From assembly GCA_002726865.1 (NCBI GenBank), contig PBSW01000084.1, forward strand, positions 5,878-69,877: DNA of 64,000 nt, written 5' to 3'. Position numbers and translations under genes: made by a program. Every line of letters begins with the position of its first letter. Positions within the stretch are counted from its first letter, which is position 1. Positions 9,728-17,974 of this stretch are shown in pieces. The notes below the pieces were generated by a model that saw only the letters and a list, made by a program, of their open reading frames with translations, was not told the DNA's origin and did no database searches. This stretch comes from Candidatus Bathyarchaeota archaeon. GTDB taxonomy: Archaea; Thermoproteota; Bathyarchaeia; TCS64.

Positions 9728-10564
9728 CTATCTGACGAACGTCCACTCGTCCCCAGTGTATCGTATGATGAGACGCTTAGCCATCTCTCGTTCAAAGGGG
9801 ATCAGCTTCCCTGTAGTGAAGTTTATATTTAAAGCCCTACTAAAGCCAACAGTTAGAGCCTTTGCCACTTTATTAAAGGGCACCACTCGACCTACCACCT
9901 CATCCAAAGCTATTGCCCTCTCTAAGAGTTTACCTCGAAGTGTAACTCTGTCTGGCTCTTGCAAGGCCAAGACGTCGACAAGGCGCGACACGTCCCCTTC
10001 CAATGGCAATGCGCCATGCTGTAGTACTACCCCATTCTTGCGGACTTGGGCGCTACCGATGAGCTTTTTCCCGTACGCCGTCACCTCGTAATGGGAAGGC
10101 AGGTCAAAACATGCAGCAGATTTCTCGGCCTCCTTCCCGGTCTCTATACGGTCCGCCTGGACGACTCCACCGTGGAGGGTCCTGAGACCCTCCACCAGCC
10201 CCAGGCTCAGTCCGCGATAAGAAGTTATAATGTCCCCCGCTACCCGGGGCTCCTCTTGGGGGGCTACAACGCTGTAGGTCAACTCGTCAATGTGGAGTAA
10301 CGCCCGGCCCCCGGTGGGACGTCGCACCCAGGTGTACCCCCGTTCCCGGCACCGTTCCAGGTCAATCTCATGACGGATCGATTGAGAGTACCCCACCGAG
10401 ACACAGGGAGGCTCCCATCTGTAGAACCTCAGCGTGGGCGGGGACTGATTCTTAGCCACCGAAAGCATAATGGCCTCGTCAATGGCCATGTTCATAGCGC
10501 CGTCAGACCACTTAGTGTTGATCAGCCTCCAAGTCGCAGGTGGTGGATCGGTGAGGCTTTCCAT
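9728..10564 (-). CDS. lipoate-protein ligase A family protein
   Basis: LplA/BPL-fold protein of 278 residues that attaches lipoate or octanoate to a lysine of target proteins such as glycine-cleavage H protein. Diagnostic segments are NMAIDEAI near the N-terminus, RFYRWEPPCVSVGYSQ, the substrate-binding loop VRRPTGGRALLH followed by ELTYSV, CFDLPSHYEV, and the lysine segment GKKLIGSAQVRKNG with the catalytic-region Lys. A textbook ribosome site GGAGGT precedes ATG 10564. It lies 13 nt downstream of the second radical SAM gene on the same strand, so the two are probably one operon. With the convergent radical SAM gene this forms an LplA-LipS1-LipS2 set. No lipoylated acceptor protein is in the window. 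Confidence 0.9.
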   Translation of the reverse strand: MESLTDPPPATWRLINTKWSDGAMNMAIDEAIMLSVAKNQSPPTLRFYRWEPPCVSVGYSQSIRHEIDLERCRERGYTWVRRPTGGRALLHIDELTYSVVAPQEEPRVAGDIITSYRGLSLGLVEGLRTLHGGVVQADRIETGKEAEKSAACFDLPSHYEVTAYGKKLIGSAQVRKNGVVLQHGALPLEGDVSRLVDVLALQEPDRVTLRGKLLERAIALDEVVGRVVPFNKVAKALTVGFSRALNINFTTGKLIPFEREMAKRLIIRYTGDEWTFVR

Positions 10565-10577
10565 GATTTTATACCTC

Positions 10578-11588
10578 CTAGTTTCTTGGGGGTATCCAAT
10601 TCCTCAGGCCTAGCCGCTCGGCCTCCGTTACCGCCTCCTCGGGGGTGAGGTCTCGGGGATAATTGAACAATGGGGCCGAGGGTCTCTCGTTGTAGAAGGG
10701 CCTGTTGCATCCGGGGCAGCCGCTGGTACAGAAAGCATCCCCCTTCTCGAGGACCCCGGAGAATACGCTTGGATCGGCCCCGAAGCCAATGATGGTCCCC
10801 CTGGCATCGAACTTCATGTCATCGAATCGGACGTGCCTGAGGGTAATCAGATACCGGGCGATCTGGACCCGCCTGTACATGTCCAAGGCAGGTTGGGGAT
10901 GCTTATGGAGTAGGGTACCACGGATTGGTGTGAATGCAAAGAGGCTAGTTTGGACACCTCTATTCATCAGATCCTGTATGGATTTCGCCGCCTCCTCCTC
11001 AGTCTCCCCAAGGCCGATGATCAGATTAGACATCACCCGGTCCCGCCCGAAGATCTCCACCGCCTCTGACAAGGCTTTCATGTGTTCACCCCAGCTGAAA
11101 GGTCCCTTAACCTCCGACCCCTTTACCTTGTTGAAGATCCCAGGGGTCGCCCCGTCCAAGGGAATGCCTATCCTATTCAGGCCCGCCTTCTTCAACTTCC
11201 GCAACTGGTCCCCGGTGAGGGGACACGTGTCCAAGGAGACAGGGATATCCGTGACAGCCGCGATTCCCTGGAGGAGACCGTGGACGTCATCAAAATATCC
11301 GGGGTAGTTTATGGCCTGGATACAGATGCGCATCAGCTCCCGTTCCGATGCTCGGCCTAGAGCCTCAAGAACAGCCTTGCCGGAGTATGTGGGCCAGAGA
11401 ACACGGGATAGCCGGGAGTTGTCGGAGGGGCTCTCTCTAGCCTGTGGACAGAATTTACAGTTGCCCACGCATCCTTCCTCGGTGTGAGTCATAAGATATG
11501 CAGTGGTTGGTTTGACCTTGAGCTTGATTTTATCCAGCCCAAGCAGCCCCGCAGTACCGGTGCTCACCTTCACCTTCTCAGGGATCAT
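10578..11588 (-). CDS. radical SAM protein, biotin-synthase-like, LipS-type lipoyl synthase subunit
   Basis: Radical SAM enzyme with C40-x3-C44-x2-C47 (GCVGNCKFCPQA), resembling biotin synthase over the barrel (VSLDTCPLTGDQLRKLKKAG, GLGETEEEA). A C-terminal cysteine cluster (CTSGCPGCNRP) could bind an auxiliary iron-sulfur cluster, the sulfur source expected of a lipoyl synthase. No dethiobiotin pathway gene is nearby, while a lipoate ligase follows 13 nt downstream, so lipoate rather than biotin is inferred. Start choice: TTG 11600, ATG 11594 and ATG 11588 are in frame; GGTGAT sits 4 nt before ATG 11588, which I prefer. About 336 residues. Confidence 0.75.
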   Translation of the reverse strand: MIPEKVKVSTGTAGLLGLDKIKLKVKPTTAYLMTHTEEGCVGNCKFCPQARESPSDNSRLSRVLWPTYSGKAVLEALGRASERELMRICIQAINYPGYFDDVHGLLQGIAAVTDIPVSLDTCPLTGDQLRKLKKAGLNRIGIPLDGATPGIFNKVKGSEVKGPFSWGEHMKALSEAVEIFGRDRVMSNLIIGLGETEEEAAKSIQDLMNRGVQTSLFAFTPIRGTLLHKHPQPALDMYRRVQIARYLITLRHVRFDDMKFDARGTIIGFGADPSVFSGVLEKGDAFCTSGCPGCNRPFYNERPSAPLFNYPRDLTPEEAVTEAERLGLRNWIPPRN

Positions 11589-11629
11589 CCGCATCACCAA
11601 GGCGATTTAGGGGAATATCCCAGCCGCTT

Positions 11630-11638
11630 GATATATAC
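11630..11638 (-). promoter_or_regulatory. TATA box of the radical SAM-lplA operon
   Basis: On the minus strand the run GTATATATC lies about 42 nt before the preferred ATG. That would place transcription start near 11605 and leave a short leader containing the GGTGAT ribosome site. Confidence 0.5.
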
Positions 11639-11748
11639 TTCTTTACTCCTGGGGAAGCGCGCGTTTAACGGGAGGCTAGTCATCATCAACAGCATAGCGG
11701 ATATCACTGATCGGAAAATTTTCTAGACAATCCCAAACGGATAATGGA

Positions 11749-11877
11749 TCAGTCACTTTTAAACGGACATTCGTGGATTGTAGACGGGGTGCACCTAGGA
11801 CAGAATTGCCGATAACAGTGTGGACAAGGAGACAGCCTGTTTGTTTCAAGGTTACAGTAAGGACACAGCAGCTTCAT
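11749..11877 (-). CDS. small cysteine-rich zinc-finger protein (42 aa)
   Basis: A 42-codon frame encodes a compact protein packed with metal ligands: CPYC, then eight residues, CPHC, FCPRC and IHEC. The spacing C-x2-C-x8-C-x2-C-x4-C-x2-C-x5-H-x-C resembles an AN1-type zinc finger with one histidine replaced by cysteine. There is no ribosome site before ATG 11877, but an A/T-rich AAATTTTA box lies about 20 nt upstream, as for a leaderless archaeal transcript. It stands alone between a radical SAM gene and a transporter. Such proteins bind two zinc ions; the partner is unknown. The dense, regularly spaced cysteines make chance unlikely. Confidence 0.6.
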   Translation of the reverse strand: MKLLCPYCNLETNRLSPCPHCYRQFCPRCTPSTIHECPFKSD

Positions 11878-12042
11878 TAAGTTAAAATGAAGACGGTAAA
11901 ATTTAATGGAGAAGATATTAATTGAGACGCAGCTTGGATAAGCTTACTATTGAGATTTACGCAAGTCTATTTAGAGTCATATTCCCAAAAATAAAAGAAC
12001 ACCTTACAGTATCGTTATTGTCGATCCATTGGGGGTGATGGA

Positions 12043-12150
12043 ATAAACTCTGGAATTATCGTAGGGCTCGTCACAGCTTTCGTTATCCTCTTGCTGCTGT
12101 TTATCTTGAGTGTTATAGCCTGGGAGATTTTCAGACGCGACTATGATTAA
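12043..12150 (+). CDS. possible single-span membrane miniprotein (35 aa), atypical ATA start
   Basis: The frame reads N-S-G-I-I-V-G-L followed by about 20 hydrophobic residues and a charged tail (WEIFRRDYD), the pattern of a one-helix membrane protein with a positive inside end. A very strong ribosome site (GGGGGTGAT, 12031-12039) stands just upstream. The only codon where a start would fit is ATA 12043, three bases after that site; ATG 12038 overlaps the ribosome site and meets TAA after two codons. Either AUA is used, an ATG has mutated, or this is chance. Confidence 0.35.
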   Translation: MNSGIIVGLVTAFVILLLLFILSVIAWEIFRRDYD

Positions 12151-12187
12151 ACTGAATCCGACGTCCTGAGGTTAATACCCCTCTGTT

Positions 12188-13384
12188 CTAGGAGGAAATG
12201 TTCCGAGGCTCCTGAATAAATAAGGCCGGGAGAAGCGAGATAAGAGTCATCACTGTGATATACATGAATCCCCAGTTAAAGCTGTAGAACTCTACGATAT
12301 ACCCAAATATCGCACTAGAGAAGGAGGCGATTGTAAACCCTATAGTGAAATAGAGCCCGAAAATCTGGTCCAGTTGGGACTTTTCGACGCTCTCACTTAG
12401 AACGCTCTGAACCACTACGGTCTGTACCATAAATCCAATAGAGAAGAGGAGCATCGCGAGGGCCCAGAACCCTGTAACGTAGTTGAGGAGGAAGTAGCCC
12501 AGACCGCTAGCTATGGTTATCCCAATGATGAGGGGCTTCCGGTTCATCCTATCCGAGATATTCCCCCAGAAGAAGGGGCCGAGGACACCGCCGCTGAGCA
12601 ACACGCTATATAAGAGGCCGCTCTTTCCAGAGGTGAAGCCAAGTATATCAATGAAATATAGGGGGAGGAAGGCCCGGACCCCCATCCTAAAGGCCATTAC
12701 GCTCCGAAGGACGCTGATAGAGAGCACATTTCTGTTCCTCAACGCCTCCTGGAGCCTCGTCCAGGAGAGAGCATTCCTTGACTTTGCCTCCGAGGAGCGC
12801 GTCCCCTTCACGAACAAGAGGAGGACCAGCGATGCTACGAGGGCGGGCATGGAAAGCAGAGCGAGGACAGGTCTCCAAGCCATCCTAGTTAGCAGATATG
12901 CCGTTACGAGAGGGGTAAAGGTGAACGCCAGAGAGGGGATCGACTGGTTAAGCCCAAGTATCCGCCCTCGCTTTGATGGATCAGTTGCAGAGGTGACCAG
13001 AGAGGTGCCTATGGGGTGCTGGGGGCTACTCGCGATACCCCCGAGGATCCTGAAACTGAAGAACTGGAAGAACCCTCGGCTCATCGCGGCGAAAACGTTC
13101 ATTATAGCGTTGATCATGTTCCCAACCCCGAGAAGGACCCTACCGCCGGTCCAGCGGCGAAGGTATCCTACGAACATCTGGGGGAATCCGGTCGCGAAGG
13201 TGTTGGCTGACCGGAGGAGGCCTAACTGGGAGTAGGAAAGCGAGAACTCGGCTATAATATCTGGATAGAGCATAGGCAGGGCCCCGCTAATCATGTGGTT
13301 CAACATGTGCAGCACTATCGCGATATAGACCATAAACGGTGTCTGTTGATCCTTATTCTCCTCGGGGATATCCACAACGATCAA
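12188..13384 (-). CDS. major facilitator superfamily transporter
   Basis: A 398-residue integral membrane protein with about twelve hydrophobic spans and the MFS pattern: a loop after span 2 with GYLRRWTGGRVLLG and a second-half copy ISDRMNRKPLIIG. The first span region (VYIAIVLHMLNHMISGALP) resembles other transporters in this window (53097-54302), so the two may be distant paralogues. The substrate cannot be read from sequence. It begins at ATG 13384 (MIVVDIPEENKDQ), with a cytoplasmic charged lead. Neighbours are unrelated and divergent, suggesting its own transcript. Confidence 0.9.
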   Translation of the reverse strand: MIVVDIPEENKDQQTPFMVYIAIVLHMLNHMISGALPMLYPDIIAEFSLSYSQLGLLRSANTFATGFPQMFVGYLRRWTGGRVLLGVGNMINAIMNVFAAMSRGFFQFFSFRILGGIASSPQHPIGTSLVTSATDPSKRGRILGLNQSIPSLAFTFTPLVTAYLLTRMAWRPVLALLSMPALVASLVLLLFVKGTRSSEAKSRNALSWTRLQEALRNRNVLSISVLRSVMAFRMGVRAFLPLYFIDILGFTSGKSGLLYSVLLSGGVLGPFFWGNISDRMNRKPLIIGITIASGLGYFLLNYVTGFWALAMLLFSIGFMVQTVVVQSVLSESVEKSQLDQIFGLYFTIGFTIASFSSAIFGYIVEFYSFNWGFMYITVMTLISLLPALFIQEPRNISS

Positions 13385-13574
13385 TCCTATTAGAGGAGAG
13401 GGATACGCAGTTGGTTCAATATATGATTAGCTATAAGGCAAAAATTCACAAAAGGATTATCGTCTAGAAGCCTGAGTCACTCGCGCGCGTTGTACGGATT
13501 CACGTTCTACCCTATGGAGTTAGGGACGCGCTGGGTCTCGAAAGAACAATAAACGCAAAGAGGTAAATCCCATT

Positions 13575-14078
13575 ATGGATGAAGTATCATATAAGATCCG
13601 GCCCGCTGTAGAGGAGGACCTCCCTGTCCTGATGACCCTCATCAAGCAGCTCGCCGTCTACGAGAAGCTCATCGACAGTTTCTCCGCCACAGAGGAACTC
13701 TACTGCAAGTACGGCTTCAGTGAGGACGCTATCTTCAGCGCCCTCCTTGTGGAGAGGACCAGGGGAGAGGGCCCCGACTACCTCGGCATCGCACTTTACT
13801 ACTTTACCTTCTCAACGTTCACCGGTAAACCTACCCTCTACCTGGAGGACATCTTCGTTCCTGAGGAGTATCGGGGCCAGGGGATAGGTACTAGCCTCCT
13901 TGTTGAGCTCGCGAAGATTGCGGTGAAGAGGGACTGCGCCAGGATGGACTGGATCGTCCTAGACTGGAACAAACTCAGCTGGGAGTTCTACAATAAACTC
14001 GGAGCTTTCCCCCTTGACGAGTGGACAGTCTTCCGGATGCTTGCCCCGGAGATAAAAAACCTCGCTGAAAAGTTCTAA
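13575..14078 (+). CDS. GNAT acetyltransferase, diamine (spermidine/spermine) acetyltransferase-like
   Basis: The 167-residue protein is a full GNAT domain. The segment YYFTFSTFTGKPTLYLED leads into VPEEYRGQGIGTSLL, the acetyl-CoA pyrophosphate loop, followed by VLDWNKLSWEFYNKLGA. This arrangement matches the SAT1/SAT2-type diamine acetyltransferases more closely than ribosomal-protein acetyltransferases. Such enzymes acetylate polyamines or thialysine, so a role in polyamine turnover is a reasonable inference but untested. It starts at ATG 13575 with AGAGGT upstream and converges on a dehydrogenase gene, with 9 nt between stops. Confidence 0.85.
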   Translation: MDEVSYKIRPAVEEDLPVLMTLIKQLAVYEKLIDSFSATEELYCKYGFSEDAIFSALLVERTRGEGPDYLGIALYYFTFSTFTGKPTLYLEDIFVPEEYRGQGIGTSLLVELAKIAVKRDCARMDWIVLDWNKLSWEFYNKLGAFPLDEWTVFRMLAPEIKNLAEKF

Positions 14079-14087
14079 GAACCCCTC

Positions 14088-15113
14088 TCAAGGCGTGAAA
14101 AGGACTTTGCATCCCGCCTTTGACTTGGCTATTCCGAAGGCCTGATCCGCCTCATCCAAGGAGAACCTGTGCGTCACGAGGTCAGTGGCTTTGATTCGCC
14201 CCGACCGGAGGAGGTCAATGGACTCCTCAAAGTTCTCTGCCCTCGCGTCATAGGCCCCAGCTAGGGTTATCTCCCTACGAACTATTTCGGTCATAGGGAT
14301 AGGTATCTCTCCTGGGAATATACCCACGATGGTGATGTGTCCCCTCTTCCTCACTAACCTGATAGCCTGGTGCACCGCTGATGAGGCCCCAACCGCTACC
14401 AATGCTATGTCAGCGCCCCTCTTCGAGGTGCGCCCCAATACAAGGGCAACTGGATCCCCCTCGTCGATGTTCACAGCCTCGAGACCCAGCTTCTTCGCGA
14501 TCTTGAATCGTTCGGTGTCCACACTTATCCCAGTCATAAGCACATTAGCCCCCGCGAGTCGCAGGAGTTGGGCAGAGAATAGTCCTATGGGGCCTATACC
14601 TAGGACTACGGCAAGGTCCCCGAGGTTAACCGGGGTCACGTCGTTGACGAAGTGAGCCGCGTTGCTCAGAGGCTCCACCAGGGCGGCCTCCTCGAATGAT
14701 AGCCCCTCGGGGATCTGGTATAGGCCCCCTTGGGGCACCGAGATGTACTCCGAGAATCCCCCGTCTTGATGTATTCCGAAGAGACTAGAGAACTCGCAAA
14801 GATTGTCCATACCAGCGACGCAGAACCGGCACTTCCTACATGAGACTATGGACCGGCTCAGCACCCTGTTCCCGACTGAGTATGCATCGACTCCCTCACC
14901 AATGGCCTCAACCACCCCGGAGAACTCGTGACCCATCACCACCGGTAGCTCCATGCCTGAGTATGCAGAGGTGAAATCATATATCCCCAAGTCGCTCCCG
15001 CAGATGGATGCTGCCCTCACACGGACAAGAACTTCTCCAGGCCCTGCCACGGGGATGTCCATCTCCCTGACCTCGACACCTGGCTCCGGCCTTGCCTTCA
15101 CGACAGCCTTCAA
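14088..15113 (-). CDS. zinc-dependent medium-chain alcohol/polyol dehydrogenase
   Basis: A 341-residue member of the medium-chain dehydrogenase family (threonine/sorbitol dehydrogenase branch). It has the catalytic-zinc segment C-G-S-D (ASICGSDLGIYD) and GHEFSGVVEAIGEGVD, and a structural-zinc cysteine set CRKCRFCVAGMDNLC. The nucleotide-binding fold follows (VVLGIGPIGLFSAQL). The protein is expected to oxidise a secondary alcohol or polyol with NAD(P). The start is TTG 15113; an overlapping ATG is out of frame. No sugar or amino-acid partner gene is adjacent, so the substrate is open. Confidence 0.9.
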   Translation of the reverse strand: MKAVVKARPEPGVEVREMDIPVAGPGEVLVRVRAASICGSDLGIYDFTSAYSGMELPVVMGHEFSGVVEAIGEGVDAYSVGNRVLSRSIVSCRKCRFCVAGMDNLCEFSSLFGIHQDGGFSEYISVPQGGLYQIPEGLSFEEAALVEPLSNAAHFVNDVTPVNLGDLAVVLGIGPIGLFSAQLLRLAGANVLMTGISVDTERFKIAKKLGLEAVNIDEGDPVALVLGRTSKRGADIALVAVGASSAVHQAIRLVRKRGHITIVGIFPGEIPIPMTEIVRREITLAGAYDARAENFEESIDLLRSGRIKATDLVTHRFSLDEADQAFGIAKSKAGCKVLFTP

Positions 15114-15185
15114 GTCGATGACAACTTGACCTAAAATCTCTTAACGGTTTCCCAAGGGAAGACTAAGTGTTGACACTGGAGATGG

Positions 15186-16448
15186 ATGCACATGAATGAC
15201 ATGGAGCGAAGGGTGCTGAAGAGTATAAACACCGATTCCGTGTTGGAGTACCTGCAGGAGATAGTCTCAATCCCCAGCTATGGAGGCAGAGAGTCCTCAG
15301 CCCAGAGGAATGTCGCCGCGAAGCTAAGAGAGTTGGGTCTAAACGTCGATATCTGGGATCTAGACTTCGACACCCTTCGAAGCCATCCTGGCTTCAGTAT
15401 GTCCATCCAACGGGAGGAGGGACTCGGAGTCGTAGGCACCCTAAAAGGCACGGAAAAGGACCGTAGTCTCATCTTCAACGGTCACATTGACACCGTAGCC
15501 CTAGGGAAAGAGGAGAACTGGAGGCATCCCCCGCTGGAGGGTATCGTGGTACGCGATAGGATTTATGGCAGGGGGGTCGCCGATATGAAGGGGGGTCTCT
15601 GTTGCGCCATCTACGCCGCAAAGGCAATTATCGACGTCGGTGTCAAGTTGAAGGGGGATCTCTCTATCCAGAGCGTCATCGGGGAGGAGGACGGCGGAGT
15701 CGGGGCCCTCTCAACCGTCCTCAGGGGACACATCGCCGACGCCGCCATAGTCATGGAGCCAACCGAGGGGAAGGTGGCCCCCGCCCACTCGGGCGCTCTC
15801 GCGTTCACCGTTGAGGTGTCGGGGCGCTCTGCCCACGCCTGCATCAGGGAGGAGGGGGTGAGTGCTATTGAAAAGTTCATAATCCTCTTCAAGGCCCTTA
15901 GAGATCTTGAGACTAGGAGGAATAAAGGGATCGATGACCCCCTTTATACCCGCTACGGAATCCCTTACCCAATAAACGTTGGAACTATCCAAGGAGGCAA
16001 CTGGCCCGGATCCGTCCCCGAGAGTCTTGTCTTCCAGGGGAGAGTTGGTGTCATCGTGGGGGAAAGAGTCAAGGACGCCAGAAGGAGCGTTGAGGAGGCC
16101 ATAGCCGCCGAGACGGACCCATGGTTAAAAGAGAACCCTCCGAGGCTGGACTGGAACGGATATCAGTTCGACTCAGCTAACATCGAGACTAACCACCCCA
16201 TCGTAGAGAAGGTGCAGAGAGCATACTCTGATGCTACAGGGAAACAGGCGCAGCTAGAGGGGATGACTTACGCCTCCGACATGCGCCACCTTGTGAACAC
16301 GGGGGGTGTCCCCACGGTCCTGTTCGGCCCCGGGGACGTGAGGCAGGCCCATACGTCTGATGAGTACGTCGAAATTGAGGGGCTGGTGACCGCCGCAAGG
16401 GTCCTTGCCCTCACCGCCCTCAGGTTCTGTGGATACGAGGAGCCCTGA
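15186..16448 (+). CDS. M20 family metallopeptidase/deacylase (ArgE/DapE-like)
   Basis: A 420-residue M20 enzyme that hydrolyses an amide bond of an N-acyl amino acid or small peptide using two metals. The metal ligands are visible: FNGHIDTV, GRGVADMKGG, GEEDGGVGA (catalytic Glu plus ligand) and VMEPTEG, with a late His in the C-terminal half (QAHTSDEY). The dimerisation domain lies between. Start ATG 15186 follows GGAGATGG; ATG 15192 is an alternative. A second, different M20 gene lies at 43096-44265. The two are too divergent to be recent copies. Substrate not assignable. Confidence 0.9.
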   Translation: MHMNDMERRVLKSINTDSVLEYLQEIVSIPSYGGRESSAQRNVAAKLRELGLNVDIWDLDFDTLRSHPGFSMSIQREEGLGVVGTLKGTEKDRSLIFNGHIDTVALGKEENWRHPPLEGIVVRDRIYGRGVADMKGGLCCAIYAAKAIIDVGVKLKGDLSIQSVIGEEDGGVGALSTVLRGHIADAAIVMEPTEGKVAPAHSGALAFTVEVSGRSAHACIREEGVSAIEKFIILFKALRDLETRRNKGIDDPLYTRYGIPYPINVGTIQGGNWPGSVPESLVFQGRVGVIVGERVKDARRSVEEAIAAETDPWLKENPPRLDWNGYQFDSANIETNHPIVEKVQRAYSDATGKQAQLEGMTYASDMRHLVNTGGVPTVLFGPGDVRQAHTSDEYVEIEGLVTAARVLALTALRFCGYEEP

Positions 16449-16509
16449 GGCCCCACAACCTATTTTTTAGTGAGGAAAAGGGAAGTAAATAGAATTCCGG
16501 GGAGAGGAC

Positions 16510-17628
16510 TTGAAGAAGCTTGGACTTATCGTAAACCCCGTGGCTGGGATGGGGGGCCGGGTCGGGCTTAAGGGCACCGACGGGCAGGAGACATTGGATA
16601 AGGCGAGGGAACTCGGTGCAGTCTCCATTGCTCCGAGCCGCGCAGTCGAAGCGTTGATGAGGCTCGTATCCCTCAAGGACTCGATAGAGATCATCACATA
16701 CCCTCACGAGATGGGAGAAGAAGAAGCAAGAGGGGCGGGCTTCGATCCCACTGTTATCGGCGAGATCACCCAAGGGAACACAACCTCTAATGACACCAGG
16801 GCAGCCGCCAAGGAGATCATGATGCTGGGCGTCGATCTTATTCTGTTTGCCGGGGGGGATGGCACCGCTCGAGACATTCATGCAGCGGTGAATGGAAAGG
16901 TCCCTGTCCTCGGCATCCCTGCTGGCGTCAAGATCCAGTCAGGAGTGTTTGCCATCAACCCCACCCGGGCCGGAGACATCGCAGTGAAATATATGAAGGG
17001 GGATCTGACAACCGTCCAAGAGCTCGAGGTGATGGATATTGACGAGGAGGCCTACAGGAATAATAGGCTCTCCGCTCGGCTCTATGGTTACCTTAGGGTC
17101 GTTTACGAGGAGGCGCTGGTCCAGGGCTCCAAAGAGGCCACCAGGGGTTCCGAGGAGATCAGGCTAGAGGCCATTGCAAGCGAGGTGGTGGAGGGGATGG
17201 AGGTGGACACCCTCTATATTATTGGCCCCGGCACCACTACGAGGCCCATCGCCAAAGAGCTGGGGCTTGAAAAAACCCTGCTCGGGGTGGATGTTATTGA
17301 GAACGGGAGCCTTGTGGCCTCTGATGTGAACGAAAAGATGCTCCTCACGCTCATCGAGGGAAAACGGGCAAAGATCATTGTCACAATCATCGGAGGGCAG
17401 GGATTTATCCTAGGTAGGGGAAACCAGCAGATTAGCCCAGAGGTGATCAGGAGCGTGGGGGAGAAGAATCTGATTATCGTCGCGTCCCCCGGGAAGCTAG
17501 CTAACCTCAAAGGTAGAACTCTTTTGGTGGACACTGGGGACCCTGAAGTGGATAAGATGCTTACTGGCTACCGCAAGGTTATCATTGGGTACGCCAGGAG
17601 ATCTGTCTACAAGGTCAGGGCACAATAA
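16510..17628 (+). CDS. ATP-NAD kinase/AcoX family protein
   Basis: The 372-residue protein belongs to the NAD/diacylglycerol-kinase-like superfamily, in the long AcoX branch. The N-terminal GLIVNPVAGMGGRVGLKG and the nucleotide-binding FAGGDGTARDI are clear, and a later glycine-rich strand (IGGQGFILGRGNQQI) is typical. The family has a kinase fold, but substrates of the AcoX branch are not settled, so NAD phosphorylation is not claimed. The start is TTG 16510 with GGAGAGG just upstream. Its 3' end overlaps, by 14 nt, a remnant of a short-chain dehydrogenase on the other strand. Confidence 0.85.
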   Translation: MKKLGLIVNPVAGMGGRVGLKGTDGQETLDKARELGAVSIAPSRAVEALMRLVSLKDSIEIITYPHEMGEEEARGAGFDPTVIGEITQGNTTSNDTRAAAKEIMMLGVDLILFAGGDGTARDIHAAVNGKVPVLGIPAGVKIQSGVFAINPTRAGDIAVKYMKGDLTTVQELEVMDIDEEAYRNNRLSARLYGYLRVVYEEALVQGSKEATRGSEEIRLEAIASEVVEGMEVDTLYIIGPGTTTRPIAKELGLEKTLLGVDVIENGSLVASDVNEKMLLTLIEGKRAKIIVTIIGGQGFILGRGNQQISPEVIRSVGEKNLIIVASPGKLANLKGRTLLVDTGDPEVDKMLTGYRKVIIGYARRSVYKVRAQ

Positions 17629-17899
17629 TCCCTATTTCGGGGGTAGGACTAAGGAACTCCTCCTGGAGAGCGTTATCACCCTCAACGACCATGATGACCC
17701 CCGTGATGTACGGGGACTCATACAAGGTGAAGAAGAGCACCAGCTCTCCCACCTCCTCCGGAGTCCACTGTTGCCTCCACGGAATCTTAAGCCCGATCTC
17801 CCGGAGCATCTCTTGTTTCACATCAAGGACTGGGTTGGGAATATAAGGGTGAATGAAATCATCGCCACCCCTTGGTAAATCGTTTCGTATGGAAACCGG
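17615..17899 (-). pseudogene. C-terminal fragment of a short-chain dehydrogenase/reductase
   Basis: The frame closed by TGA at 17615 encodes the end of an SDR protein: SIRNDLPRGGDDF, IHPYIPNP, then WTPEEVGELVLFF and YITGVIMVVEGDNAL, which matches the usual 'PEEVAELVLFL... YITGxxxxVDGG' tail. About 95 codons are open; a TAG at 17900-17902 closes the frame upstream, and the NAD-binding and catalytic Tyr-Lys parts are absent. The frame could only start at an internal GTG. It is best read as a gene remnant. Confidence 0.65.
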
Positions 17900-17974
17900 C
17901 TAATAATATTATCCTTTGGATGAGAAAAAGACTCGGTCGAAAAAGAGGGGGATAAGTGGAGTGATCGGAGGAAG

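Noticed and set aside
10578..11588. Annotation as biotin synthase
   Set aside because: Similarity to BioB is limited to the radical SAM core; the neighbouring lipoate ligase and C-terminal cysteine cluster fit LipS better, and no other biotin gene is near.
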